Of a DNA stretch of 64,000 nucleotides, positions 1-8,684 are shown piece after piece (position 1 is the stretch's first letter; each line of letters starts with the position of its first letter). Source of the stretch: Brachyspira hyodysenteriae ATCC 27164 (GTDB lineage Bacteria; Spirochaetota; Brachyspiria; Brachyspirales; Brachyspiraceae). Under the pieces are notes generated by a model. That model searched no databases. It had not been told where the DNA came from and saw only the letters and a list, made by a program, of their open reading frames with translations. Where the stretch lies: contig NZ_CP015910.2 of assembly GCF_001676785.2 (NCBI RefSeq), positions 1,922,001-1,986,000 on the forward strand, in the 5' to 3' direction. Position numbers and translations under genes: made by a program.

Positions 1-1
1 C

Positions 2-748
2 TTTACATATATAGGACATGCTGCACATTCTTTAATTATAAATGGTAATGTGCAAATATTAATACCAAATGGAATAAGCAAAGGCGAAAAAATAATAACA
101 GGAAAATGGACAGGCATTAAAACTGTTGATGATTTAAGAGGAAAAAACATAGCAACTCATTTTGGTACTTCAGGTGCCACTATGCTTAATGCTGTATTGG
201 AAAACAACAATATAAAATTAGAAGATATAACTTTAACAAATATCAATATTACTAATCTTGCTGATGCTTTAATAAATAAAGAAGTTGATGCTGTATCAAT
301 ATGGGATCCTTATACTAGAAAAATTATTGAACAAATTCCAGATGATTATAAAGTATTAGCTGATATTATAAATTACCGTGATGAAATTATATTAACAAGC
401 AGTTTCGTATCAACGTCAGAATATATTAATAATAATCCAAATACAGTAAAAAAATTTTCAAGAGCAGTATTAAAAGCTATGGATTATAGAAAAAATAATA
501 TATATGAGGCAGCAGAACTCACAGCAAAACTTACTGGAAATGATATAGAATCTGTAAAAAAAGAAATATATACAGGAATATGGTTTTCTTCATCAGATGT
601 AAAAGATGCATGTGATTCAGGAGAAATGCTTAAATGGTATGAAGTGCAACAAAATATATTTTCAGATTCTAATATTATTAGAGAAAAAGTTTCTGTAACA
701 AATTATATACAATTATCAATGCTCACAAATATATTAAATAGTTTATGA
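2..748 (+). CDS. ABC transporter substrate-binding protein, SsuA/NMT1-like (5' partial)
   Basis: The frame is open to the left edge of the window, so the true start and the export signal lie outside it. What is visible is the second half of a periplasmic solute-binding protein. It has a V-D-D-L-R-G-K-N-I-A segment followed by a G-T-S-G-A ligand-loop region, then a stretch ending A-V-S-I-W-D-P-Y, the pattern of the SsuA/TauA/NrtA/NMT1 class that binds sulfonates, nitrate, thiamine precursors or similar small molecules. The substrate cannot be told from this fragment. A GTG at 50 could be mistaken for a start, but residues upstream (Y-I-G-H-A-A-H) continue the domain. The 3' end overlaps the 3' end of the convergent aroA by 6 bp. 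The permease and ATPase partners would be expected upstream, outside the window. Confidence 0.82.
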   Translation, partial: FTYIGHAAHSLIINGNVQILIPNGISKGEKIITGKWTGIKTVDDLRGKNIATHFGTSGATMLNAVLENNNIKLEDITLTNINITNLADALINKEVDAVSIWDPYTRKIIEQIPDDYKVLADIINYRDEIILTSSFVSTSEYINNNPNTVKKFSRAVLKAMDYRKNNIYEAAELTAKLTGNDIESVKKEIYTGIWFSSSDVKDACDSGEMLKWYEVQQNIFSDSNIIREKVSVTNYIQLSMLTNILNSL

Positions 749-2005
749 TACTACTTTAGCACCTATACTTCTAAATTGCTCTATAAAATTGAATGATGAT
801 TTATTGATAGACTCGGCATCATCTATAATTATATCATTATCAGAAACAGCAGAAGCAACGGCAAGTGCCATAGCTATTCTATGATCATTATGAGAAGTGG
901 TATTTCCTCCCTTAAGTCTTTCAACACCTTCTATTAATATTTCATCTTCGCTTACTTCTATATTTGCCCCTATTCTTGAAAAACTATCCATTAAATCATT
1001 CATTCTATCGCTTTCTTTATATCTTAGTCTTCCTGCATTATATAATCTTGTTCTTCCTTTTGCAGTAGCGGCAAGAGTTGTTATTATAGGACCTAAATCC
1101 GGTATATCAGACATATCTATATCAAGAGCATTTAATCTGTTTGTTTTTTTTATTGTGATAGAATTATCATCATTATAAGAAACAGAAGCCCCCATAAATT
1201 TCAATATATTAAGAATTTCTTTATCACCTTGTATAGAATATTTATTAAGACCATATAATGTAGTCTCTCCTCCCAAAGCACCAGCAGCAGCAAAAAAAGC
1301 AGCATGGGACCAATCTGATTCTACTTCATAATCAATACCTGAATATTCCTGATTTCCATATACTTCTATTATATTATTATCATGCCTTAAAGTTTCTATA
1401 TTGGCTGCTTTAAGAGTTTTTAAAGTCATCATAACATAAGGTTCTGACTCTAATTCTCCATCTATAATAATATTAGAATTACCATCAAGCAAAGGCAATG
1501 CAAATAAAAGTCCGCTTAAAAATTGACTGCTTAAATTACCTAATACTTTAAAATTTGATGCTTTTAACTGTCCTGATATTTTTATAGAATCTTCTGAGTG
1601 AATGAACTCAAGTCCCTCTTCTTTCCATATCTTTTTATAAACATCAATAGGTCTTGAAAATAATTTTTTAGAACCTGTAAAAGTACATGTTATTCCAAAT
1701 GCTGACATTATAGGAATTAAAAATCTCAAACTGCTACCTGATTCTTTAACATCTATAACTAATTCTTTTTTATATTCTTTCTTTGGAAAAACTTTAAGAT
1801 TATCATCAATAATTTCTAAATCCGCAAAATTTGATACAGCATTTTTTGTAACTTCTACATCAACACTTACATTATCAATCCAGCGTTTTATAATGCTTGG
1901 AGTCTTAGCTAATGATGATGCTATCAAAGCTCTATGTGCATCACTCTTACTCATTTGAATATAAATAGAGCCGAAAATTTCTGAAGGTTTAATAGTTAAA
2001 GTCAT
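743..2005 (-). CDS. aroA: 3-phosphoshikimate 1-carboxyvinyltransferase (EPSP synthase)
   Basis: This enzyme transfers enolpyruvate from PEP to shikimate-3-phosphate, the sixth step of the cytoplasmic shikimate pathway. At 420 aa it has the normal family length. Recognisable motifs in order are S-K-S-D-A-H-R (residues 19-25, substrate-binding Lys and Arg), E-S-G-S-S-L-R-F (about 89-96, phosphate site), D-I-P-D (about 301), R-Y-K-E-S-D-R (about 329) and N-D-H-R-I-A-M (about 369). In many bacteria the first motif reads S-K-S-x-x-N-R and the second N-A-G-T; the E-S-G-S form here points to a divergent subgroup. It follows ftsY with a 23-bp gap and is probably cotranscribed with it. No other aro gene is nearby. 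Confidence 0.95.
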   Translation of the reverse strand: MTLTIKPSEIFGSIYIQMSKSDAHRALIASSLAKTPSIIKRWIDNVSVDVEVTKNAVSNFADLEIIDDNLKVFPKKEYKKELVIDVKESGSSLRFLIPIMSAFGITCTFTGSKKLFSRPIDVYKKIWKEEGLEFIHSEDSIKISGQLKASNFKVLGNLSSQFLSGLLFALPLLDGNSNIIIDGELESEPYVMMTLKTLKAANIETLRHDNNIIEVYGNQEYSGIDYEVESDWSHAAFFAAAGALGGETTLYGLNKYSIQGDKEILNILKFMGASVSYNDDNSITIKKTNRLNALDIDMSDIPDLGPIITTLAATAKGRTRLYNAGRLRYKESDRMNDLMDSFSRIGANIEVSEDEILIEGVERLKGGNTTSHNDHRIAMALAVASAVSDNDIIIDDAESINKSSFNFIEQFRSIGAKVVS

Positions 2006-2028
2006 AATATAACTCCAATAATTATAAA

Positions 2029-3000
2029 TTACTGTAATATCGAATCAACAAAACTTTCCGCATCAAATTCTTTAAAATCATCAACTTTCTCTCCAAAACC
2101 GCCATAGTATATAGGCAGAGATAAATAATGGGCTATACTTATTGCTACCCCACCCTTAGCTGTACTATCTAGTTTTGAAACTATAGCACCTTGTATATCC
2201 AAAGCATTAGTAAATACCTTAGCCTGTTCTATTCCATTATGACCTACATTTGCATCTAATACTAATATTGGTACAAATTTAAACTCTGTAAATCTCTCTG
2301 TAGCTATCTTTTTCATCTTTTCAAGCTGTCTTACCAAATTCTCCTGATTATGAAATCTTCCTGCAGTATCAACTATAACTATATCAGCATCTGTAGCCTT
2401 TGCTTTATCCAATGCTGAAAATAATACGCTTGCAGGATCTCCAGCTTGCTGACCCTTAACTATAGTTACTGAAAGTCTATTAGCCCATTCTTCTAATTGT
2501 TCTATGGCAGCTGCTCTGAATGTATCTGCTGCCGCTAATATCACCTTATGATCGTTCTTTAATATATTAGCTAATTTTGCTATTGAAGTTGTTTTACCCA
2601 CTCCATTAACACCTACTATAAAAAGTATAGTTTTACCATTAAGTTCTATTTTTCTTGAAATGAATTTAGATATTAAAATTTCTCTTAAATATTTTTTAGC
2701 TTCAGAAGGATCTTTTATATTTTCTTTTTCTATTACATCTCTAAGTTTTGAAATAATATCTTTTGTAGTTTCAACACCAGCATCAGCTGTTATTAATATA
2801 TTTTCTAAACTTGCAAAAAATTCATCATTGATTGATGAAGTATTAAATAGTGATGATAGTGAAAATTTACTTTTAGAACTTGTTAATGAAACTTTAGGTT
2901 TTTTAGATTTTTTCATTAACACCAAAACTAAAATCAAAAGTACTACAAGTACACAGCATGCTATTATTATAATATTCATATACGGCATAGTAGATTGCAT
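2029..3000 (-). CDS. ftsY: Signal recognition particle receptor FtsY
   Basis: FtsY is the GTPase that docks SRP-ribosome complexes at the inner membrane. This 323-aa protein starts with a hydrophobic segment (about residues 8-29) followed by a Lys-rich stretch, so it looks membrane-anchored rather than carrying the long acidic N-domain of enterobacteria. The NG domain shows G-V-N-G-V-G-K-T-T (130-138), D-T-F-R-A-A-A (159-165), D-T-A-G-R (211-215), S-K-L-D (275-278, usually T-K-L-D) and G-F-G-E-K-V-D-D (301-308). A GGAGAA ribosome-binding site sits 8 nt before the ATG at 3000, which supports that start. It lies upstream of aroA on the same strand, 23 bp away. Confidence 0.96.
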   Translation of the reverse strand: MQSTMPYMNIIIIACCVLVVLLILVLVLMKKSKKPKVSLTSSKSKFSLSSLFNTSSINDEFFASLENILITADAGVETTKDIISKLRDVIEKENIKDPSEAKKYLREILISKFISRKIELNGKTILFIVGVNGVGKTTSIAKLANILKNDHKVILAAADTFRAAAIEQLEEWANRLSVTIVKGQQAGDPASVLFSALDKAKATDADIVIVDTAGRFHNQENLVRQLEKMKKIATERFTEFKFVPILVLDANVGHNGIEQAKVFTNALDIQGAIVSKLDSTAKGGVAISIAHYLSLPIYYGGFGEKVDDFKEFDAESFVDSILQ

Positions 3001-3073
3001 TTATCAATTTCTCCAAATATAAAATTTATTTAGAATATTATATAAACTATTAAGATTTTTTCAAGGTATAAAA

Positions 3074-3106
3074 AAAGCATTGATAATAAAATATTATCAA
3101 TGCTTT
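3074..3106 (-). terminator. Rho-independent terminator of the rubrerythrin gene
   Basis: A perfect 15-bp stem (3074-3088 with 3092-3106) with a 3-nt loop. Read on the minus strand it is followed by a run of T. It lies 39 bp past the rubrerythrin stop codon and before ftsY. Confidence 0.85.
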
Positions 3107-3145
3107 CGCCTCTATAAAAAAATTAACGAATCAATTATTTTTTAA

Positions 3146-3754
3146 TTAATTAAAAGCTTGGAATGCACTAGCTGTAGCGTTACATAAAGGACATTTAGCT
3201 GGAGCTGAACCTGCTTCAACATATCCGCAAACAGGGCATAAATAATAAACTGTAGGTAAAGTTTTTTTAGCATTTAAATCCTGCATAGTTTTGTTATATA
3301 ATTCAGCATGTGTTTTTTCAACTGAAGCTATTCTGTTCATTAAATCAGAAACATTTTTATTGTTTTCAGAAGCAGCAACTTTACTGAAAGCAGGATACAT
3401 TTTTGTATATTCATAAGTTTCACCAGCTATACCGCTTTTTAAATTATCAACATCAGTACCAGTTTTAATAGCATTGATTTTAGCTGTTAATGCTTTAGTT
3501 GATAATTTAGAAGATAAAGCCATATCGTTTAAAAGCTTAGCATGTAAAGCTTCTGCAGCAGAAGCTGCTTTAAATAAAGCTGCAACACTTTTGTTTTGAG
3601 CTTTTTTAGCATACTCAGCATAGCTAGCAGATGCATTCATCTCACCATTATAAGACTGCATCATACCATCTAAAGTAGATTTAGCTGTTTGTCCATATAC
3701 AAGACCTGCAAAAACGAATAAGAACAAAATAAATAAACTTGATTTTTTAATCAT
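3146..3754 (-). CDS. Rubrerythrin with an export signal
   Basis: Rubrerythrins reduce hydrogen peroxide at a non-haem di-iron site, using electrons passed through a rubredoxin-like Fe(Cys)4 centre; anaerobes use them against oxidative stress. Residues 23-165 form the ferritin-like bundle with E38, E68-x-x-H71, E112-x-x-E115 and E146-x-x-H149 as likely ligands. The C-terminus carries C173-x-x-C176 and C188-x-x-C191. The unusual part is residues 1-21: two lysines, a hydrophobic core and V-Y-G before Q22, which looks like a cleavable signal peptide. Most family members are cytoplasmic, so this one is probably periplasmic. An AAGGA ribosome-binding site precedes the ATG. The gene is monocistronic, with its own terminator. 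Confidence 0.93.
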   Translation of the reverse strand: MIKKSSLFILFLFVFAGLVYGQTAKSTLDGMMQSYNGEMNASASYAEYAKKAQNKSVAALFKAASAAEALHAKLLNDMALSSKLSTKALTAKINAIKTGTDVDNLKSGIAGETYEYTKMYPAFSKVAASENNKNVSDLMNRIASVEKTHAELYNKTMQDLNAKKTLPTVYYLCPVCGYVEAGSAPAKCPLCNATASAFQAFN

Positions 3755-3945
3755 CTTTTTATCCTTTTTTTTAATATAGAGTTTTTTGTTTTTTTGTTTA
3801 TATGCGAGGCAACATATAGCTAATATAACCTTTAATACATAAAAAAAGTAAAAAATAAATTTTTTTTTTACAAAAAAAATATAATATAGTCAAATAATGT
3901 TAACATATACTAACTTTAATATAAAAAATAATCATATAAAAATAA

Positions 3946-3979
3946 AAAAGGCAGTAATTTTTTACAATCACTGCCTTTT
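3946..3979 (-). terminator. Terminator of the class I/II aminotransferase gene
   Basis: A 10-bp stem (3946-3955 with 3970-3979, core GGCAGT/ACTGCC) with a 14-nt loop. On the minus strand it is followed by T residues. It begins 25 bp past the stop of the gene ending at 4005. Confidence 0.8.
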
Positions 3980-4004
3980 GTTAAAATATTATATAAATTA
4001 TTTT

Positions 4005-5204
4005 TTACTTTCTCATTTTTTCAATAGCTTTTGCTAATATAGATATACCCTTATCAATATCTTCGGGTTTAGAATTAGTGTAATTTAATCTTAAAGTACC
4101 TAAGCCTCTTTTAGCTTCATAGAAAGGTTCTCCTGCTACAACAACAACACCATCCTCAGCAGCTTTTCTTGAAAGCTCAACAGCATCTATTCCCTTAGGA
4201 AGTGTAGCCCATATAAACATACCGCCTTCAGGGTGAGTCCAATGCATATCTTTAGGTAAATATTTATCCATAGCTTCAAGCATATAATTACATTGTCTTC
4301 CGTATAAATCTATTATTTTTTTGATATGCTCATCATAATCGTTATCTTCTAAATACTGACTTACAACTACCTGAGCAAATGTTCCTGTATGTAAATCTAT
4401 AAGCTGTTTATAATCTTTCATCTTAGCATATAATTCTTTTTGTCTGCAAGCAATCCATCCTAATCTCATACCAGGCGCTACAGTTTTTGAGAATGTACCA
4501 AGCAATATAGCTTGTTCTCCTAAATATGTGCCAAATGATTTTTGATGTTCTCCTTTAAATCTCAATTCTCCGTAAGGATTATCCTCTACAAAGAATGTAT
4601 CTTTACCTTTCATTATTTCTGCTATTTTCTCTCTTACAGCATTTGTATATGTTATACCTGTAGGATTTTGGAAATTAGGCACAGAATAAAAGAATTTATG
4701 ATTATATTTATTTATAGCTTCTTTAAACTCATTTATATCAGCACCGTCTTCATTCAAATTAACAGTATGAATCTTAGGATTATATAAGTGAAATGACTGC
4801 AAAGCCGCCAAATAAGACGGATCTTCAACTAAAACATCATCATCAGGATCTATTAAACATGAAGAAATAATATCTAAAGCCTGTTGTGAACCATTAGCTA
4901 TAAGTATGTCGCTAGCTTCAATTTCGATACCTTGTTTTTTATATCTATTTGCAATAAACTCTCTTAAAGGACCATATCCCTCAGTGCTGTTATATTGTAA
5001 AGAATAAGCACCTTTAGTTTCTAAAACTTTATTTGCTGCCGCTTTAATCTCTTCTACAGGAAATGATTCAGGATTAGGCAAACCGCCAGCAAATGATATT
5101 AAATCACCTTTAGCTGCAACTTCAAGCATAATTTTTACAAAACTGCTTTGAAAATCTTCTTTTAATGCTCTTTTTGATAATCTTAATTTCATAATAATAT
5201 CCAT
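4005..5204 (-). CDS. PLP-dependent aminotransferase (2-aminoadipate/LysN type, MocR-like fold I)
   Basis: A 399-aa fold-type I aminotransferase, cytoplasmic, transferring an amino group between an amino acid and a 2-oxo acid. The sequence shows I-S-F-A-G-G-L-P-N-P near residue 40, the N-P-T-G loop at 180-183, the PLP lysine K240 in G-T-F-S-K-T-V-A-P-G and R-L-G-W at 247-250. These features match the branch holding 2-aminoadipate, kynurenine and broad aromatic/branched-chain aminotransferases and the catalytic half of MocR regulators; there is no DNA-binding domain here. The substrate cannot be fixed from sequence alone. Translation may start at the ATG at 5204 or at the one four codons later. 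It stands alone between terminators. Confidence 0.85.
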   Translation of the reverse strand: MDIIMKLRLSKRALKEDFQSSFVKIMLEVAAKGDLISFAGGLPNPESFPVEEIKAAANKVLETKGAYSLQYNSTEGYGPLREFIANRYKKQGIEIEASDILIANGSQQALDIISSCLIDPDDDVLVEDPSYLAALQSFHLYNPKIHTVNLNEDGADINEFKEAINKYNHKFFYSVPNFQNPTGITYTNAVREKIAEIMKGKDTFFVEDNPYGELRFKGEHQKSFGTYLGEQAILLGTFSKTVAPGMRLGWIACRQKELYAKMKDYKQLIDLHTGTFAQVVVSQYLEDNDYDEHIKKIIDLYGRQCNYMLEAMDKYLPKDMHWTHPEGGMFIWATLPKGIDAVELSRKAAEDGVVVVAGEPFYEAKRGLGTLRLNYTNSKPEDIDKGISILAKAIEKMRK

Positions 5205-5305
5205 TTAAAAAATTTGTTATATATTATACACTACTATTAATAATAATGCTATATCATTTTTTGATTTTTTATCAATATATTTTCTTAAAATAAATATATA
5301 AAAAA

Positions 5306-5328
5306 AGGGAGATTTTTTAAATCTCCCT
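5306..5328 (-). terminator. Terminator of the TPR/GreA-module gene pair
   Basis: A perfect 10-bp stem AGGGAGATTT/AAATCTCCCT (5306-5315 with 5319-5328) with a 3-nt loop, followed by T residues on the minus strand, 25 bp past the stop at 5353. Confidence 0.85.
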
Positions 5329-5352
5329 AATTTTTATCTAACTAAAATTTTA

Positions 5353-7560
5353 TTATATCTTCCAATCAGGGAAACGTTTTATAACAGCAGAAATAATATC
5401 TGTTTTATAATGCTGTTCCAAATTAACTAATTTTTGGAATTCTCCGAATATGATTTTTACATCATCTTCCGACTCATTTTCTATAAATTTAAGCAGATAA
5501 GCCTTATCAAATACCAAATCATATACAACCTTCAAAAGTTTTCTAGCCTGTGCAGAAGTTTCTTTTTTATCAACCATTTTTGATAAATGAGGTATTATAC
5601 TAAGCAAACCTATCATAAGAGAATTTTTATTAATATTTATATCTCCTGCAGTTTCATCATAATACTCTCCGTCAAGTATCTTCTGAGCAAAATAAACAAA
5701 TGACTCAGGACATTCTCTATAATGAAGAAATATATCATCTATAGTCTTAGCAAGCATATCAGTTTTGCCGTCTTCAAATAATTTATTTACTATAAGATAA
5801 TTATTTTTAACCTGAGGAGAATAAAGCATTTTAAGTATTATATTATAATAATCATCTCTTCTGCCATCCCAAATAGCTTTTATAAATTTCTCTCTATAAT
5901 TTGAAGAAGGAAGCACCTCATAAACATGAGTATAATCATCAATATTTTTAACTATATCTGAAAGCAAAGGTATACTGCTGTCAACATTAGACTGACTTCT
6001 CAAATATATTGTACTTATTATTCTCTCATCATTAGGAGCTTTTTTATCTTTAGAAATATTAACAAAATAATTATTCATCTCCTTAGCTTCTTCAGAGTTT
6101 AAATTAGGAGTATAAGTTAAATATTCCATATATATTTGATATCTCTCAAAGAAATTATCAGTCTTATTGAATTTAGATAAACTTTCAGCATCATAAGTTT
6201 CAGCTTCCTCATTATAAAGGAAAGTATTTTTATCAAACTTAACTGTAGTAGAAGCTCTTACAGATTTTTTAGCACTCTCTAACCATTTAGTATAAGCAGA
6301 TTCAGCAACTACAACATCAGGTTTTGAAGTTAATTCCTGTTTTAAATCTTTTGTAGTTATTGTCTTTTTATATTTTAAGATAATAGTTAAAAGTTCTGTA
6401 GGATTTTCTTCTGCTATCTTTTTTATTTCATTAAGTTTATAAGCCTTATAAACATTAATATCATCATTAGGCAATGTTGTAAGAGATTGTATTGCCATAT
6501 CAAAAGTCATTTTTCTAACATCTTCCTGAGATACAAATTTTATATTAACATTATTTATATCTATTGACTTTATTTTACCAACACCGAAATTTCTATGTAT
6601 AACATATTTATCAACATCATATTGTATATACTTTTCAAATATTTCTATACAATCCTTAGGTTTTTTATTAACATTTGTAATAGATGATATTTCTTCTATT
6701 TTTTCAAAAAGAGTATGATTTGGATATAAAGCCTTATAAACATCTACAAGTCTATGTCTGAAAAATTTAGCTTTTTTATTATTTTGTGCAACTATATCCT
6801 GCTCATAATTAAGCAAATTTTTAATAGTTTTTAAAGCATCATTATATCTGTTATTCTCAAAATAGTAGAAAAATATTATTTTCCATACATCTATCATTAT
6901 ATTAGAATCAACAAGAGTCTTTAAAGCATTTTCATATTTAAGTAAATAATTATAATTATCAGGCTCATACTCCAATACTTTTTTAATATCGCTTTCTGCA
7001 TTATTTCTTTCTCTAATAAGATTTCTTTCAAAAGCAATTTTATAATAATGCACAGCACTGTTTATATCTCCAGCTAATTCTTTTGTATGTGCTATTTTTT
7101 CAGGGAGTTCAGGATTAGATACATCAAAACGTATAAGTCTTTCCCAAATTTCTAATGCCTCAGAATCTCTATTAGTACTTTGATAATAGCTAGCCAAATA
7201 TCTTAAAGCATAATCGCTTTCATAATATTCATCTAAAATTTTTTGGGATACGAATTCAACTATATTCCACTTTTTAGCATTTTTAAAAATACCTAAAAGT
7301 TTTTCTAAACTCATTTCTGAATAATTTTCTATTTTTAAATTTAAAAATCCATTTGCATATAAAGCTGATATATGATTAGGATTTTTATCTAACTGCATTT
7401 TAGCTGTTTCTATAGCGGAATTTATATCATTAGTATCATTTATATCATTGAGAATACCGGATAAATCAACAAAATACTTAGTAGTATAATTAAGAAGCGG
7501 TCTTCTCGTAAATGTTTCTTCTGAAAATACATTTTCTAATTTTTGTAGAGCTTCTGACAT
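5353..7560 (-). CDS. Large TPR-type protein resembling the N-terminal module of spirochaetal GreA, without a GreA domain
   Basis: A 735-aa soluble protein with no signal peptide. Residues 1-260 are helical, TPR-like repeats, including K-K-W-N-I-V-E and E-I-W-E-R-L-I-R segments. Around residue 315 there is V-I-H-R-N-F-G-V-G-K-I, a beta-barrel signature like the CarD/TRCF RNA-polymerase-interaction fold, followed by K-M-T-F-D-M-A. From memory of the families, this order matches the long N-terminal extension of Borrelia and Treponema GreA (about 900 aa); those proteins end in a GreA coiled coil and FKBP-like domain. Here the protein stops at F-P-D-W-K-I with no such domain. A role around RNA polymerase is therefore inferred, not shown. 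The gene follows a second TPR gene with a 4-bp gap, so the two form an operon. Confidence 0.55.
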   Translation of the reverse strand: MSEALQKLENVFSEETFTRRPLLNYTTKYFVDLSGILNDINDTNDINSAIETAKMQLDKNPNHISALYANGFLNLKIENYSEMSLEKLLGIFKNAKKWNIVEFVSQKILDEYYESDYALRYLASYYQSTNRDSEALEIWERLIRFDVSNPELPEKIAHTKELAGDINSAVHYYKIAFERNLIRERNNAESDIKKVLEYEPDNYNYLLKYENALKTLVDSNIMIDVWKIIFFYYFENNRYNDALKTIKNLLNYEQDIVAQNNKKAKFFRHRLVDVYKALYPNHTLFEKIEEISSITNVNKKPKDCIEIFEKYIQYDVDKYVIHRNFGVGKIKSIDINNVNIKFVSQEDVRKMTFDMAIQSLTTLPNDDINVYKAYKLNEIKKIAEENPTELLTIILKYKKTITTKDLKQELTSKPDVVVAESAYTKWLESAKKSVRASTTVKFDKNTFLYNEEAETYDAESLSKFNKTDNFFERYQIYMEYLTYTPNLNSEEAKEMNNYFVNISKDKKAPNDERIISTIYLRSQSNVDSSIPLLSDIVKNIDDYTHVYEVLPSSNYREKFIKAIWDGRRDDYYNIILKMLYSPQVKNNYLIVNKLFEDGKTDMLAKTIDDIFLHYRECPESFVYFAQKILDGEYYDETAGDININKNSLMIGLLSIIPHLSKMVDKKETSAQARKLLKVVYDLVFDKAYLLKFIENESEDDVKIIFGEFQKLVNLEQHYKTDIISAVIKRFPDWKI

Positions 7561-7564
7561 ATTA

Positions 7565-8545
7565 TCACTCCTTATCTAATATTTTTATGTAGTATTGCAG
7601 CAAATCTTTATCTATTACAGCCATCTTTCTGCCCCACACCTTAACCTCTTCAACATCAGAATCATTTTGCCTCATAATAAGATATGTAGTTAAAAATGCA
7701 TACGAAGATAAAAGTTTAGGTGCTGTAGTCTCTCTCAGCTTTATTTTTCTGTAATCTGCCTCTAATCTGGATATGTTTCTTCTAAGATCAAATTCTTCCT
7801 GTTCATTTAATGGTCTTTTCACATCCAATATGTTCATAAGTTCGCCATAAGCACTCATCCATAATATTATCTCTTCCTGACTATTATTATGGATTCCCCT
7901 TTTTATTATTATATCTCTAATTTCTCTAACTACTTCTATGCTGATATTTTCAAATTCTATACTTAAAGGATCATAAAATAACGCTTCTCTTATATACATT
8001 TTACACTTTTTTTCATCGCCTAATTTATCATAAATCATAGCAATATAACTGAGAGTTCTTGAATTATATGGTTCTATAGTATTTAAATATTCATAAGATT
8101 TTAATGCTCTAGAATAATCCTTTAACTCTATAAAAGCATTAGAAAGTAAATGTAATTCCTCCGTGCCTTCAATATCATTGGTGCTGCGCTGCATTATTAA
8201 CTCTATAATTTTATTATATACATAATAGTGTATAGCGTTAATTGATATTAAATTCTCATCATAAGACTTTCCATGTACGAATACATTGAATTTCTTATAG
8301 GTAGAATCCAAAAGTTTGCAGTATTCTATACAATTTCTCTCTACGCTTTTAAATTTATCAAGTCTGTTAATCCAAAATTTAACACAGGATATATTTTCAT
8401 ACAGATTTGCACATTCAAAATCTTTTGACATAATCCTATCAAAATCTTCCATAGACTCCGTAAAAAGACCCTGCTTTAATTTAGTTTCTATAATGTTGAA
8501 AATATCCTTAACAGACTCTTTTCTAGAAAATAATTCCTCTTCCAT
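7565..8545 (-). CDS. TPR-repeat protein of unknown function
   Basis: A 326-aa, highly charged and helical protein with no signal peptide. Two tetratricopeptide-like units are visible around residues 130-200 (Y-S-R-A-L-K-S-Y-E-Y-L followed by Y-I-A-M-I-Y-D-K-L-G-D). The rest has no motif I recognise. It is the first gene of a two-gene operon with the GreA-module-like protein 4 bp downstream, which suggests the two proteins act together. It should be annotated as hypothetical with a TPR domain. Confidence 0.6.
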   Translation of the reverse strand: MEEELFSRKESVKDIFNIIETKLKQGLFTESMEDFDRIMSKDFECANLYENISCVKFWINRLDKFKSVERNCIEYCKLLDSTYKKFNVFVHGKSYDENLISINAIHYYVYNKIIELIMQRSTNDIEGTEELHLLSNAFIELKDYSRALKSYEYLNTIEPYNSRTLSYIAMIYDKLGDEKKCKMYIREALFYDPLSIEFENISIEVVREIRDIIIKRGIHNNSQEEIILWMSAYGELMNILDVKRPLNEQEEFDLRRNISRLEADYRKIKLRETTAPKLLSSYAFLTTYLIMRQNDSDVEEVKVWGRKMAVIDKDLLQYYIKILDKE

Positions 8546-8684
8546 TATATTTAAAATAAACTACTCCCTTAAAGCTAAAAAACGTACAGAGATATATACG
8601 CATATTCTTATAATATAATCAAATAAACATAAATTGTCAAGAGAAAACAATACTCTTTAGAGTAAAAAAACGATAAAAAATATA

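Noticed and set aside
8651-8664. TACTCT/AGAGTA hairpin as the hutI terminator
   Set aside because: On the minus strand the T run is on the wrong side of the hairpin, and the stem is only 6 bp.
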